A stretch of 64,000 nucleotides of DNA from Galerina marginata (Eukaryota > Basidiomycota > Agaricomycetes > Agaricales > Galerinaceae): NCBI GenBank assembly GCA_023014335.1, contig JAECYW010000005.1, positions 1,488,001-1,552,000 of the forward strand, given 5' to 3'. Positions 12,417 through 24,198 of this stretch are shown here, piece after piece. Position 1 is the first letter of the stretch; every line of letters starts with the position of its first letter. Both the position numbers and the translations under genes were made by a program. A model generated the notes under the pieces. That model saw only the letters and a program-made list of their open reading frames with translations. It was not told the DNA's origin and searched no databases.

Positions 12417-14499
12417 ATGGGAGATACCAATCTTGCTGTAGGGCTTGCCGTTCCTCCCGATACTCCTCACGCGATATCGGTTTCGTTACCGACGTGGCGT
12501 GATAATGTTGGCTACGAAGAAGGCGAAAAAAGAGTAGTGGATAGCATGGTGACTGGATACCCAAGGTTTTTCATCCATCGAACTATACAGAAGGTGAGTC
12601 CAATTTCGTTCTCAGCACGCAATTGTTCATCTTGCATCTAAACCTATAGCTTGCTGCTATCTGTGAACACAGGTATGCGCTCGGAAACGAGAAGTGCATG
12701 TTGTTCTCCACCCAGAGGATCGCAGAACTTGGTCGGTCCTTTATCCAGCGTCGATCTGCTGTCTTAGGATCGCCAGTGAATGCGAGACTGGTGAACCTGT
12801 TCATCTGTCCAGAGGACAAACTGAACGACGGTACTACGAAGATCAACAGAGATAGCATCGCTGGCTCTTGTGTAGATCTCCATATAGTATTATTTCCCGG
12901 GGACTCGTTTCCTGTAGCCAAAGAGTTCTGGCAACATACGGGTTTAGGCATCTCAAGCCGTCTCGCGGAGAAATGCCTGTCCTTGCTACCCGACACTACA
13001 CCGAGCGTCCAGCGCCCCAGCAGCCCAGTATCAAGTCGCATTCCTATGAGAGGACACAACAGACATTACTCTGCTGTCAAGGGTCGTTTACCTTCTCCAC
13101 CATCTACAATCCCTTCCGTCGCTGAAGACGTAAACCCTGACTCGGTTTATTTGGAGGAACGATACGGACGAAACCTCCCGTTGAGCGCGGCTTCTTTCGC
13201 CAAGCGTGCACTTCGATCCAGAGTAGCTGGTGTTCTGCTTCGAGATGGCTCCAATGAAACTCGTAGTCCGACAACATGTCCAGAAAATCAAGAACTGGTC
13301 GTCGGACCCAGCACTCGAGGAATCAAAGACGTAGCTGCTGATGATGTGTACCTCTTCCCATCGGGTATGTCTGCCATCTGGTCTGCGCATAATATGGCTC
13401 TCGCCGTCCGCCCACCTGCAAAGAGTGTTTGTTTCGGGTGAGTTTACTATTTTGACTAGAGTCTGCGCACGCGAGCTAAACCAATCTTCCCAATAGATTC
13501 CCGTATACCGATACACTCAAAATCCTCCAAAAGTGGGGTCCCGGATGCCACTTCCTTGGTTTTGGCTTAGACAGCGACATTGACGAGCTAGAAAAGATAC
13601 TCGACGAAGAATCCAAGCTCGATCCAACAAAACCTCCCGTTCTTGCACTTTTCACCGAGTTCCCATCAAACCCTCTGTTGCGTTCAGCCAATCTACCCCG
13701 CCTTCGGGCCTTAGCTGACAAATACGGTTTCCTCATCGTGATCGATGAGACTATTGGAAACTTTGTGAACGTCGAGGTCCTTCCATACGCCGACATCGTG
13801 GTCAGCAGCCTTACCAAGGTGTTCAGTGGCGCGTCAAACGTCATGGGTGGAAGGTATGCAACTACGGCTGCTGTTTGATATGATCGCTTAGTTTTTATTA
13901 TTATTATCAGCCTTACCCTCAATCCCACAGGACGCCATTATTCTGCCCTCAAGCAATATCTTGGGGGCACTTTCGAAGACGTCTACTTCGATGAAGACGC
14001 CATCTACATGGAACGCAACTCGCGCGATTTCAAGCGACGGATTCGTGTTATCGATGCCAACACTGAAGCCGTCTGCGATTTCTTGCGCTTCAGATCTGTC
14101 GCTGGTGGTGCACCCTCGCCCGCTATCAAGGAAGTGTTCTATCCCAAATACATCACACGAGAAAACTATGACAAGTGCCGTATCCAGTCCATCGACCCGG
14201 AAGATGGACAAGTCGGTGGCTTTGGTGGCCTCTTCTCGTTGACCTTCACGTCCGTCGCTGCTTCGGAGGCTTTCTTTGACGCTTTATCCTGTTATAAAGG
14301 TCCCAGTCTGGGTACAAACTTTACCTTAGCCTGTCCGTTCACTATCCTTGCACATTTCGGAGAATTGGATTGGGCAGCTAGGTACGGTGTCGAGGAGGGT
14401 TTGGTTAGGATCAGCATCGGGATGGAAGATGCTCCAACTCTTCTGCACCTTTTCGAGACTGCTTTAAAGGCGGCTGAAGGGATTTCCTCAACTAATTGA
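12417..14499 (+). CDS. Cystathionine gamma-synthase (PLP enzyme)
   Basis: Exons 12417-12593, 12650-13437, 13497-13853 and 13911-14499 join in frame. The N-terminus [24 protein letters not shown] is characteristic of the fungal cystathionine gamma-synthase branch (S. pombe str2, N. crassa met-7). The PLP fold is visible: [16 protein letters not shown] for cofactor binding, IDETIGNF with the Asp that pairs with the pyridine nitrogen, and SSLTKVFSG with the Schiff-base lysine. The C-terminal [21 protein letters not shown] fits the family. It makes cystathionine from an activated homoserine and cysteine in transsulfuration. The region at residues 200-270 is longer and poorly conserved, as in other fungi. 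Good open frame and codon use suggest a functional gene. Confidence 0.9.
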
Positions 14500-14750
14500 T
14501 TGAACTTGGGTTTTTCTATTTTAGAGATATCTTCCATTCTAGCATCATCCTCCAACAGGACTTATTGCATTCACTTGTATCAATATCTTGTATCCAACTA
14601 CAATTAACTACCCCATGTATCAATTATAACCATAGTTGTCGAGGCCTCGGCCTTCCTGATTTGCCATTGATGCATCATAGAAACACAAAATTAGTTAACA
14701 CGAAAGCAAAACAAAAAATCAGCTTTCGAAGGTAGGAAGGCGCTCTTGGA

Positions 14751-17570
14751 AACCCCCTCGTATCCCTTATCCCTGATTTTTCCTCGGCACACACCAATTC
14801 AGCAGTGAAATCTGGGGGCCATCGCTAGGCCATTGCAACATATTTTCGATACCCGTTGTATTTTTTTTCTTCCACAGAAAACCCAAATTGACCCCGGGAG
14901 AGGTCGATATAACCCACCCCGAATCAAATGTAGAAGAAATCCGGGCCCTTGGAACGTGGATGCAGATGGTCAACACGACCGAGTTTTCCCTCGTCAAAAA
15001 GATCCTGGAATCACATCACTGAAGCAGACAGCGACACGCGCCGAAACGCAATTGGGGGCGATAAGGGTGCTCAAAGTACGTGCGCATAGAATGGAAAGCA
15101 AAATTGTTTCGAAGGGATGAATGCATACCTCGTCGCATCAGTTTGACGGTACCAAGGGGCTTTGTTCAAAATGTTCCAATCCACACCCAATAGTTATTGA
15201 CCACTGGAAAGGGGAGTTCAAGCCCTTTATCGAGAAAGGCAAGCAAGAAAATCTGCAAGAGAGTTTCATATGGCAGGAAATTCGCGGCTTGACCACTGAG
15301 AATGGTGGGTGCCACGTCGCGGCTTGCCTATAAATTTACAAGGCTATAGTAAGTAACATGAAAGCAAGGACGACGAAAAGGAAAAATTTAAGCATAACAG
15401 CGAAGAATGTGAAAACCCCCTCGTATGCTAATTAAGAACTCGTGACTTGGAGGACTCCCCAAGCTACCGTCCCACGACCAGGTTCAAGACACACACCAGG
15501 TGTTGACCCGCAATTATTAAGGGCATCAAAAGAACCTGCCCATTGTACTGGGAGTACCACCAACAGCATCCAAGCTCCTCGGCCGCGACTCAAGGCTATT
15601 CCAGGTTGCACTTGCGACCCAGAATGAATCAACGGTGCGGCCTAATTATTTAACAAGGGATCAGACGCTGGTGACGACACGAGTTCTAGGTGCTGAAACG
15701 AGACGCCCCACATCCGTGAGACTGGCCCTCGCCGAAATTAATCGCAGTAGCACCGATAGGGGTCTATATCTAAGCCCAACTGCCATATGGATCCGAGAAA
15801 ACGACTTGAACAGAGGTGCTTACCATTAGTCATTAATCAATATTATATCTAGCACAAAACCATGGTCATGCCCGTGAACCTAGTCAAGCGCCATTATTAA
15901 AAGGTGTGGGAAGACGAGATAGATGTGCTCACCAGGATGAGATACGACTTCGTTCAAACAACTATGGAAATCTAGAGAAGTGAAACATACAGAATCAGTG
16001 TTACAATTGTCAGCCGGGATTAATCCAAAGATATAGAATTTAAATTAGCGGGATTTTTGCACAACAGCCCCTCGTGTACTGAACGAGGATCTTCGCGGGC
16101 GAAGGTGTTTCGAACCCGGTCGGCGTGATCACCACGACAAAACCAGTGCAGGGTTTAACGCCTACAGCATGGCCTTGTAAGCATTGGTATGCATACACGA
16201 CTACCACTTGAAGAGCTGTATTCACAACCGCTGGGAAGTTGCACTTTCGAAAAAGATTCCCGAGCTAGGCAACAAGAATAAAAGCGAGAGGGCACAACCA
16301 AGGGAGGGCAATAAGTACGACAGAGGTGACACGAAGATTCTCGACTTTGCAGATAGCGGAAAGACAGTCGTGGCCTATGGACCGCAACCACGTTCGAAGC
16401 GCAGCAGCACCGATAGGGCCATTAGGCAAACACTCAACGGACGCAAGACAATCAACCATTTGGCGCTGACAAGACAAACTCACTCAAATGGACGGGTTTC
16501 ATTGAATGGGGCTGTGACTGAAGGGGGGGATCTTAAAAAGATGAGTAAGTATCACAATCAATTCTCCATTTCAGTAGGTAAAAAGGGATCGAAATTCATT
16601 GCATAGGCGTTGATCAATTAAGAAATGGCTACTGAGTGTTCAAGGCCAGAATTGACCAAGACTACGCAACATGTCAATGCCAGCAATGCTGGAGTTATGT
16701 CTATGAGGTATAGACATACACACAAATTGGGAGAGAGCTCCCTTTGGGAATAGATGAGAGATTCTCACCTGGAACGGGTCACTCACAAGTCTGTGCAATC
16801 TCAACCAGCAATACGACGTGTAAACCTATGGGAACTGATGAGCACAATCATTGCAAGGATCAAAGGCTTCGGAAACTCCGACGAAAGTCAAAAACTGGGG
16901 CAATTCGAACTGGGAATTAAATGTCTTGAAATGGAATGCGAAGTGGGTGGCCCCCTCGTATGCTGACACGGGCCCGGGCAAAGCAATTCCGCACTTGGCC
17001 GGATGGAAGAAGCCTAGTCAATGACGTGACAAGTCGTTTACAGGTTGAACCCACAAACGAGCGTCGCGCCATGCCCACCACGAACGCCCGCGGGCTGACT
17101 TCCGAGTATGACAATTTAAGGACGTGATAGATAGCAGAAGACAGCAGCACCGATAAAGACACCTTCGACTTGTATTCCACTTCAAAGAAAACACAGAAAA
17201 TCACATTCAGCGCATTTCAATACATGAATTATAGCCATGGAATGGCAAGGAATAACCCCCTCGTATGCCGAGTCAAGAATCGTCCCTGGCAACTTGATCG
17301 CGCTTGGCCGGACGGTTGACGAGTAGCCAATCTCACGACAGTCCCCTACAGGTTTAAACCCACAAGCGATCATCGACGTCAGAGGGAGCGACATGTCAGC
17401 TCCATGCCGTTCCGATTATTGACGATTCAAAGACGTGACAGATAGCAGAAGGCGACGCTGACATCGCACGTATCCACTACCGTGCTAGAGCACAGCGACA
17501 CCGATAAGGGCACATTCCACTTGCCTTCCACTCCAAAGGAAAGACACGGCCAATGAAAGATTTACTCACA
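14751..17570. repeat. Degenerate repeat family with two conserved boxes
   Basis: Box 1 (ccccctcgtatgc or close variants) occurs at 14753, 15416, 16065, 16951 and 17256. Box 2 (agcagcaccgata or variants) occurs at 15746, 16402, 17142 and 17492, always downstream of box 1. The last two units are also alike between the boxes: acttggccgga/cttggccgga, caggttgaacccac/caggtttaaacccac, and gacgtgatagatagcagaag/gacgtgacagatagcagaag, followed by a similar tail (ttccacttcaaagaaa/ttccactccaaaggaa). Spacing between boxes is about 190-340 bp. The units are diverged and carry no open frame, so they look like old copies of a non-autonomous element. Confidence 0.65.
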
Positions 17571-18408
17571 TGCGTTGCAAAGTTTAGAAGACACTTCGAA
17601 AGCGACAACCTCCATTTTCAAAGAGATGGGAAACAAGATATGGACTTCAAGCTTCAAGCCTTGAGGAAGGAGGTCAAGAGTTGAAGCTGAGCCAACCAAG
17701 CGGTTCACTTTCCTAGGCAAAATTGTTTGATCTCAGCTTGAAATTTATGCTCAGCACGTGACCGTGTCCGGAAAGATTCTCCAAACCTCCCACTGTGTCC
17801 CAGTAATTTCTGACAATCACCAACACCCCTTCGCTTTTCCATCACTATTGTCCTTCCATGCATCTAAGTACTGCCCAGGAGGGTTTACAAATTTTGAGTC
17901 AAGTAAACAGTTGCGCCGCATCGGCATTACAGGCCTGGAGACTGAATTTCCGAATAGCGCATTCTTTATTGCTGCGGCTTGCGTACAGACGACCAAAGAT
18001 TTTGGATGGATGTCCTGCTTTTAGCTCTGCAATAGCTCCCGTGCCGGGGACGAGCCCAATCGATGATCTATTGCTTGACCCCCTTGTGCCAGGTGGCCAA
18101 GATTCTAAAAATCAACAAATCCCGGACCAAAATTAGCGCAGATGAGTCGTCTTCGGAAGCTGATCCAACTGTTCATATTCGAGCGATATTTAAGGCGCAG
18201 GAGTATTACTGCCCGTTGCGGACAATAACGCTCGATTTTTCGCCACGTACCTTTGCCGTGACTCCCAAAACTTTGGCCTTCCCGCTTCGCTGCCATTCTG
18301 GCGGCCGCCAATTGAATCCTCGGGGAATTCGACTCCAATAAACCAGGCATGACCTTGTCTCCTGAAAAGCTATGACAAGAACGGGAGCTAAGCCGGTCCG
18401 CCTTGTAC

Positions 18409-18415
18409 TATATAA
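18409..18415 (+). promoter_or_regulatory. TATA box of the esterase gene
   Basis: TATATAA lies 47 bp before the ATG at 18462, in the usual position for a fungal promoter of a regulated secreted enzyme. Confidence 0.5.
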
Positions 18416-18461
18416 CAACGGTCCTTCCCTGGCTTGATAATACGTATTCAAAGATTAAAAT

Positions 18462-19399
18462 ATGCGGGCTTTACAACTAGTCAATACCATCGCAGCAGTA
18501 GCATCTCTCGTTGCGGGCCAGACGGTCTACCTTGCTGGCGACTCTACGATGGCTAAGGGCGGTGGTGGGGCTGGTACTGATGGTAATTTCCATTCACGAT
18601 CCGTTTAACGGAATCGATACTTACTTATTTTTTCCGTCAGGTTGGGGCCAATCTCTTGCCCAATACTTGACTCTTCCTGTTGTCAATATGGCCGTTGCTG
18701 GACGCTCCGCCAGGTCGTACAGCGACGAAGGCCGTTTTACGACATTGATCAACACAGTCAAAGCCGGCGACTTCGTCATCATCGAGTTTGGTCACAATGA
18801 CGGCTCTGCAGGAGCAGTCGACAATGGTCGACAGGATGCGCCAGGCAGTGACTTTGATGGTACTGCTACTGTCAAGACTTCCACGTGAGGATCTCTCCAT
18901 GTATTGGTCGTAATTCTTCTTTTTTTTTGACACCCTTCTTTTATATACAGCGGAGCTTCCATTGTTATTCACACATTTAATTTTTACATCCAAAACGCGG
19001 TCACCGCCCTACAAGCCAAAGGAGCCATCCCCATTGTGTCCTCCCAGACACCCGATGATATCTGGGCGAACGGTATGATCACCCCAGCAGGTCGCTTCGT
19101 AGGCTTCGCCCAACTCGCCGCCAGCCGTACTGGTGTCACTTTCGTTGATCACTACAATTTCGTTGCCCAACTCTACGGAAGCCTTGGACAAACGAAAGTG
19201 ATGACTTTCTACCCGATTGACCATACTCATACCTCGCCAACGGGAGCTAACGTCGTCGCCCAAGCTTTTGTGCGTGGACTCTCATGCGGCGGGAGTGCTT
19301 TGTCCAAAAAATTGAGCACAGCTGGAAAGAGTGTGCCAGGTGAGGAACTTCCTTAAATTGTTAGAGGCTGGGCTAACATACTTCCCAGGACATTGTTAG
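18462..19399 (+). CDS. Rhamnogalacturonan acetylesterase (SGNH hydrolase, CE12)
   Basis: Exons 18462-18582, 18641-18884, 18951-19339 and 19389-19399. A signal peptide of about 19 residues is followed by [16 protein letters not shown], block I with the nucleophile Ser. Block II is [12 protein letters not shown], block [10 protein letters not shown], and block [11 protein letters not shown] with the Asp/His of the triad. The last exon is only 11 nt and adds a terminal cysteine (GHC), probably pairing with LSCGG. CE12 enzymes remove acetyl groups from rhamnogalacturonan I in pectin, so the gene indicates plant cell-wall use. The start was placed by the signal peptide, since the first exon has no earlier in-frame ATG. 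It is convergent with the Sec62 gene. Confidence 0.88.
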
Positions 19400-19725
19400 T
19401 AGAATTGTACAGTGTATATACTCAGATAAATATTATTGTTCCCAAACCCAGTGCGAAAGAAAATTTTTCGAGCGAAAGACACCAGCAATGTGAAATAAGA
19501 GATTTCATGACATAGTTTGAAAGCGTAAAAGTAGCTTGAAAGGTTCTCAAAAGACCGACGACCAGACCTCCAATGTTTAAATAACGGTTATAAGTTATAA
19601 TAAGCGAGGACAAAGGACGCCCGCAAAACACCACCACAACATGTTGTAAAGTTGCGATTAAAATAGGTATGTGGACGTAAGATACATCGTCTGTAGCAAA
19701 AAATAGAAGTCATTAGAACATTGGT
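19400..19725. other. Convergent 3' intergenic region
   Basis: About 325 bp between the 3' ends of the esterase (plus) and Sec62 (minus). AT-rich; no gene seen. Confidence 0.4.
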
Positions 19726-20645
19726 CTACGCATCCTCGTCTTCTACTTCCTCTACACGGGCACTACGACTACGTGGCCGAGAATCCTCTGAATCAACAAC
19801 TTCCTCGATGTAGGCGCCCCCATTTTCTTGATGTTTGTCCGCCGACGACTGTCCTTTTTCTTTTTTGTCGCCTTTTTTCTTTTTCGACTTCTTCTTGGGA
19901 ATATCCCATTCCCAGAGAGGAATAAATGACTCGACCTGCAAATATAATGTCAGGGCGCGAAACACTACAAAGAAGAAAAAGACGCACAAAGCCAACGTCA
20001 GCAAACAGTTGAGGGAATATCCAGATTCCTGGACTTGCAACGACAATTGTGATGACATAGAAGATCAGCCGAACGATGGCAATTGCAAAGAAGAGACCAA
20101 TGAGGCCGAGCATGCCAATGCTCAGATACCAAACGCCAAGGCGCATGATAGGTGGCCACAGCGGGAACATAACACCAGCAAGCATGATTGCAACCATCAG
20201 AATCCCTCCCGCATATGTTGTCCATTGCGAGCCTTCGTAAAACCATGCGTAATATTCGTCAGGCGAAAACATTTGCTCCGGAATAATTTGAAGGGCTTTG
20301 GGAGATGATGACGAGGAGCCCGTGGCACCACCACGTTGCACACGGAGGAAGAAAGCAAAAGCATTAACGGCCTGGAGTATTGTTTGAGCTTCAGCTTCCG
20401 AAGTTACTTTTGGTGCGCCTTTGACTTTGGCGAAAGCAGGAGAAAGAAGGGCTTTGATGGCAGATTTGCCTATTCAGAAAGTCAGTCATGGGTCCAATAC
20501 CGAACGTGGCCAGATACGCACCCTTAAAGTAGTCCAGACGCTTTCCATTTAGCGCACCAACACGAATTTTCATGCCCGCATTCCCGCCTCGAAGAAACTG
20601 GGCAATCTTTTTGATGTCGGGAGGTGCTTTCGCTTGTTGCTCCAT
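19726..20645 (-). CDS. SEC62: Translocation protein Sec62
   Basis: The protein starts MEQQAKAPPDIKKIAQFLR at 20645 and continues through an intron near 20525-20470 into KSAIKALLSPAF. The centre has PDEYYAWFYEGSQWTTYAGGILMV and two hydrophobic helices (VAIMLAGVMFPLWPPIMRLGVWYLSIG and LIGLFFAIAIVRLIFYVITIV, written here as neighbours) typical of Sec62. A 54-nt phase-0 intron joins FADVGF to VESFIPLWEW. The C-terminus is a Lys-rich stretch followed by an acidic tail. Sec62 works with Sec63 and the Sec61 channel in post-translational import into the ER. Length (about 270-280 residues) and topology fit the family. ATG 20645 is chosen over an upstream in-frame ATG at 20723 because homologues begin near here. 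Confidence 0.88.
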
Positions 20646-21116
20646 ATCCGTTGAATGTGCAGATCTTGGAGCCCTAATGAATGAAAAATCAGGATAACAA
20701 GAAGAATGAATGTAAATGGCCAACCTCTAGGCAAGCCGCTGGTCTAGGGGGTGACGGTAAAAGAAACGCACTTGGGCGAACAGGAGAGTGAAAGCTGGTG
20801 TGCTGGCGTTTTCGAGTAGGACACGTCACAGACCGCAAGACGTGACTGAACAGGTGGCAAAACAGTCAGTTCCCGCTTTAGGAAGCCCAATCACATCTCC
20901 GCTCGGCGATCGGTGAACGGATCAATATACCGCCCCCCGCTAACCAAGGGTCTCGAAGCTCGAAATATGGGGCTCAAGGTCGCAGATAATAGATTGTGAG
21001 ATTAGACTACTTGAAAGTGGTAGGCAATGTCGAAAGAACTCAGGAAAAAGCTTTAGTAGGATTAGTATGTGGGGATAGTGGTTGTACGGATGTGCGATAG
21101 TTGACACCACGGGAAT
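20646..21116. other. Intergenic: Sec62 promoter and 3' flank of next gene
   Basis: About 470 bp. Contains the upstream region of Sec62 and the end of the next minus-strand gene. No independent feature seen. Confidence 0.35.
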
Positions 21117-21946
21117 CTAAGGGAAGGTAAGGATATATTCTTTGAAACTTTTCTCCCAACTGCATCTAGGAAGGCCGTTCTCTTTTCCAGACGCAGTACC
21201 CCCACACACATCCCCTAAGTCGGAACCGAATTTATCCAAGTAAGCTCGAAGTTCCTTCTTGACCTGGTCCTCTTGTTTCTCGGCGTTTTGCTTTGCACGT
21301 TTCTGGACGACAGATATTTGACCCTCAGCAGAATTGATTGCACGCCTAAACCGAAACAGTCTCCTCTCGTTATTGGACCCAGACTTAGAAGATGCAGCCG
21401 CAGCGAGGACAGTCTTTTCCACCTTCTTGTAGGTAGCCGAGCTTGGATCCACGAGTTCGTTCCAGAGATTTACGTTCGAGGAGAAGGCGCGAGACCGAAA
21501 GGTATTGTAGAAATGGACGATCGAGCCAGGCGTGCCACAGACCACAGGACAGTTTGGGTTCGGACAACCCGCCGGGTCGATACCGGTGACAGGGTCTTGA
21601 CATTTGCCATGAAAATATGTTTTGAAGATAGTATTCTCCATATAGTCGTAGGCGCGCTTGTTGTATTCTTCGATGATGGGGCTAAGGTAGGATATTGGAG
21701 GAGCTGCATGGTTCCGGTTTTTAATAACATGAGAGACAATGGAGTCCGCCTAGAAAGTATTTCAACATAAGGGAGGATTGAGCACTTTGCTCTACTTGCA
21801 ATATTATGGGTAACAATTGCGATTGATGTGGTGTAATTTCCGAGCAAGGCGTTGGTAATGCTAACGATGCAGCTTCCTTCGCAGGCAGAAACGACAGTGG
21901 CTTGAGCGAAAAACGTGAAAATGGCAAAGGCGAGGTGGAGAAACAT
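21117..21946 (-). CDS. Secreted protein of unknown function
   Basis: Exon 1 (21946-21801 or 21800) starts with a signal peptide MFLHLAFAIFTFFAQATVVSA and continues CEGSCIVSITNALLGNYT. Exon 2 starts at 21749 with ADSIVSHVIKNRNH and stays open to the stop at 21117. The only junction that keeps the frame at a good donor is a GC-AG intron (donor gcaagt at 21799). The mature protein of about 210 residues has cysteine pairs (CQDPVTGIDPAGCPNPNCPVVC), one predicted N-glycosylation site, and a Lys/Glu-rich helical stretch before the C-terminal CGG...RCSWEKSF. I do not recognise a family. It is the most downstream member of the secreted cluster on this strand. Confidence 0.65.
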
Positions 21947-22273
21947 GACCAAGTCAATTATCTTTGAAGTAAGTGAGAGAAATAAGAAGACAAGATGCTT
22001 GTAAAGTAAATGGGGATTGCAAGGCGACCGTCGTCTGGACTTGCGTCTGGACTGGGCGTCTAATGGACACAAACCCTTTTCCACGGTCAACGTGACTTCC
22101 TAACTTATCATGGCATAAATAGGGGTAAAGTAAGAAGTAGGCGTTTTCATATTCAAGAATCAGGCCATTCACACTGCAAATAAAGATCGCCGCCGGTTCT
22201 TTGCATTATCTCCACGTTACTCTACTCGATTTTGTAAAACCCTTGCGAGGAAATTGCCGCTCGCCGCATATTT

Positions 22274-23362
22274 TCACAATAAGTCTCCGAGTCCAGCACC
22301 GAGTTGTTTGAGTGCATTTCCAAGGTGATCTGCGGTACCCGCGAGGCCCGTGTGCTCTTCAGGGCCCAAGAGAGCATCGTAAGACCTCTCGTCTATGTCT
22401 TCATCGTCATCAATATCATCCCGAAGACCCAAACCACCTAGAACTGGATCGAGAATTAACATAAGGTGGGAGGAGATGGACCCGCCAAGTGAGTCAATAC
22501 GTACGACCGCCTACAACAGGAAGACCGTCGACGACTACGCCAAAAAATTAGTGATAAAATGTTATAGAAAACAACCACTTACGGTTACCCACAAGGGCTG
22601 TAGGAGAGACAAAGGTCAGTAAATCAAAATGGAGACAGGAGTTCATCCTTACGCAACGCTTCCTCTCCGGCTTCCGACCTTGTGGACATTTCGTCGGAAT
22701 CGTCCCCATCGGTATCATCCCGAAGACCAAGACCACCCAGAACTGTACCGAAAATCAACATAAGGCAAAACGAGATGAATTTGCTAAGTGAGTTAATACG
22801 TACGGCCGCCTACGAGAGGAAGACCATCGACGACTACGCCAAAAATTTAGCGCTAAAATGTTGTAGATGATGATAACCACTTACGGTTACCCACAAGGGC
22901 TGTAGGAGAGAGAAGCGTCAGTAAATCGAAATGGCGACATGAGTTCATCCTTACGCAACGCTTCCTCTCCGGCTTCCGACCTTGTGGACATTTCGTCGGA
23001 ATCGTCCCCATCGGTATCATCCCGAAGACCAAGACCACCCAGAACTGTACCGAAAATCAACATAAGGCGAAAAGAGATGAACTTGCCAAGTGAGTTAATA
23101 CGTACGGCCGCCTACGAGAGGAAGACCGTCGACGACTACGCCAAAAATTTAGCGCTAAAATGTTGTAGATGATGATAAGTACTTACGGTTACCCACAAGG
23201 GCTGTAGGAGGCACAAGCGTCAGTATATGGGAATCGCGATACAAAATTATCCATACGCAACGCTTCCTTTCCACTTTCAGTGTTTGGAGTTTGAAGAAGT
23301 GGGCTGGAAAGTACGCTCTGGAGAAGGGCAAGAGTGACGATGGCGAGCGAGAGTTTAAACAT
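22274..23362 (-). CDS. Secreted repeat protein encoded by duplicated micro-exons
   Basis: Ten exons: signal exon 23362-23257 (MFKLSLAIVTLALLQSVLSS), then repeating sets of a 15-nt exon (PLVGN), a 6-nt exon (R-G) and a 90-nt exon (LLGGLGLRDDTDGDDSDE...GEEAL), and a final 170-nt exon ending at 22274. Every intron is in phase 1, so the 111-nt (37-residue) module can be duplicated without breaking the frame; three sets are present, the third ending in the unique C-terminus. Exon lengths add up to 519 nt, 172 residues plus stop. The genomic repeat period is about 302 bp (22579, 22881, 23183). Each junction has a good donor (gtaagg, gtaagt, gtacgt) and acceptor. The mature protein is acidic and has no cysteine. 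I know no family for it. Confidence 0.7.
22579..23205. repeat. Tandem duplication of exon-intron module, period about 302 bp
   Basis: The string ttacggttacccacaagg begins at 22579, 22881 and 23183. The copies between 22579-22880 and 22881-23182 are nearly identical including their introns, so the duplication was at the DNA level and is young compared with the third copy. Confidence 0.85.
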
Positions 23363-24198
23363 TTTTATGTAGCTGAAGCTTTGTAGAAACTGGGAGATTC
23401 TGAGGACTTCCAGCGAATGAACGATACTTTTATAGATCAACGCTTTTAGAGCTTTGGGTAGCAGATGTGAGTTACTAATTTCGCATGTCAGATTATCTGT
23501 CAGACACATTAATGTTAAACTACTCGTGTTCTAGAGTGTCCCAAAGGCAGATAGACGAAGGCGATTAGAGCCATTTGGTAGCTTCTGCGGTCCAAGAAAA
23601 TATTCGGCCAGCGGATATAAGAAGGCCAGTTTTCAAATCTGCGTTACATTAGCCTTCTCTTTGTTATGATTCGTCGGAGATAATTGATGACTTTAGGACT
23701 AGCGAGTCGACTATTGTAAACATCAAATGCCACACCTTTGGTCTTGAATCCATCCGTTTTGGGTGATCAGGAAGATAACGCCATATAGCCAGAAAGGGTG
23801 CATTTAACGTGGTAGGCAGTGGCGAGTCCCTTTGTTGGTGATCACAACACTTCACCGAAACAAGGAGATGTACGCCACACAAGCTGTGCGAAGTTACCCA
23901 TTATGGACAGAACAATTCAAAATGGTAACTAGATCGCCGGGGATGGATTAATTCATCGATATGTACAATCCCTTACTCTCCGATAATTGGGCATTGAGCG
24001 TCTCTTATGAGTCCATATTTTCATTTCGAGTACAATTATTGTGCAAATAAACTCAAACGCCACAATTACGGTCTGCTCTTCATTGACGCTAGTTGACCCC
24101 GTCCGAAAGTTCGATTGGGTCGATGGCCCCTGGGGATATTCTGATCAATATACAATAATTTAACTTAGTTCAAGTTATAGGACCCACATGATAAGCAG
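23363..24198. other. Intergenic stretch within the secreted cluster
   Basis: About 830 bp holding the promoter of the 23362 gene and the 3' flank of the 24542 gene. No further gene supported. Confidence 0.35.
23428..23434 (-). promoter_or_regulatory. TATA box of the micro-exon repeat gene
   Basis: TATAAAA on the minus strand, 66 bp before the ATG at 23362. The same motif stands before the other small secreted genes at 24614 and 27135. Confidence 0.5.

Larger units (their letters stand above)
14500..18461. other. Gene-free 4-kb region with dispersed repeats
   Basis: Between cystathionine gamma-synthase and the esterase. It holds the degraded repeat family described separately (about 14751-17570). 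The last 400 bp are the esterase promoter. Open frames such as 16184-16606 coincide with repeat units and look non-coding. Confidence 0.5.

Noticed and set aside
16100..16140. gtttcgaacccggtcgg, resembling a tRNA T-arm on the minus strand
   Set aside because: The flanking bases do not pair as a T-stem and no D-arm or anticodon arm is present.
16184..16606. 140-codon plus-strand frame
   Set aside because: It runs through box 2 of the dispersed repeat and shows no domain; likely chance.
22682..23172. Plus-strand frames of 62 and 77 codons with SSESSPSVSSRRP
   Set aside because: They are antisense to the micro-exon gene and repeat with it; the minus strand has signal peptide and consistent splicing.
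22274..23362. Kex2-processed repeat peptide precursor (KEP type)
   Set aside because: The modules are not separated by KR or RR sites, so classic Kex2 processing is not supported.
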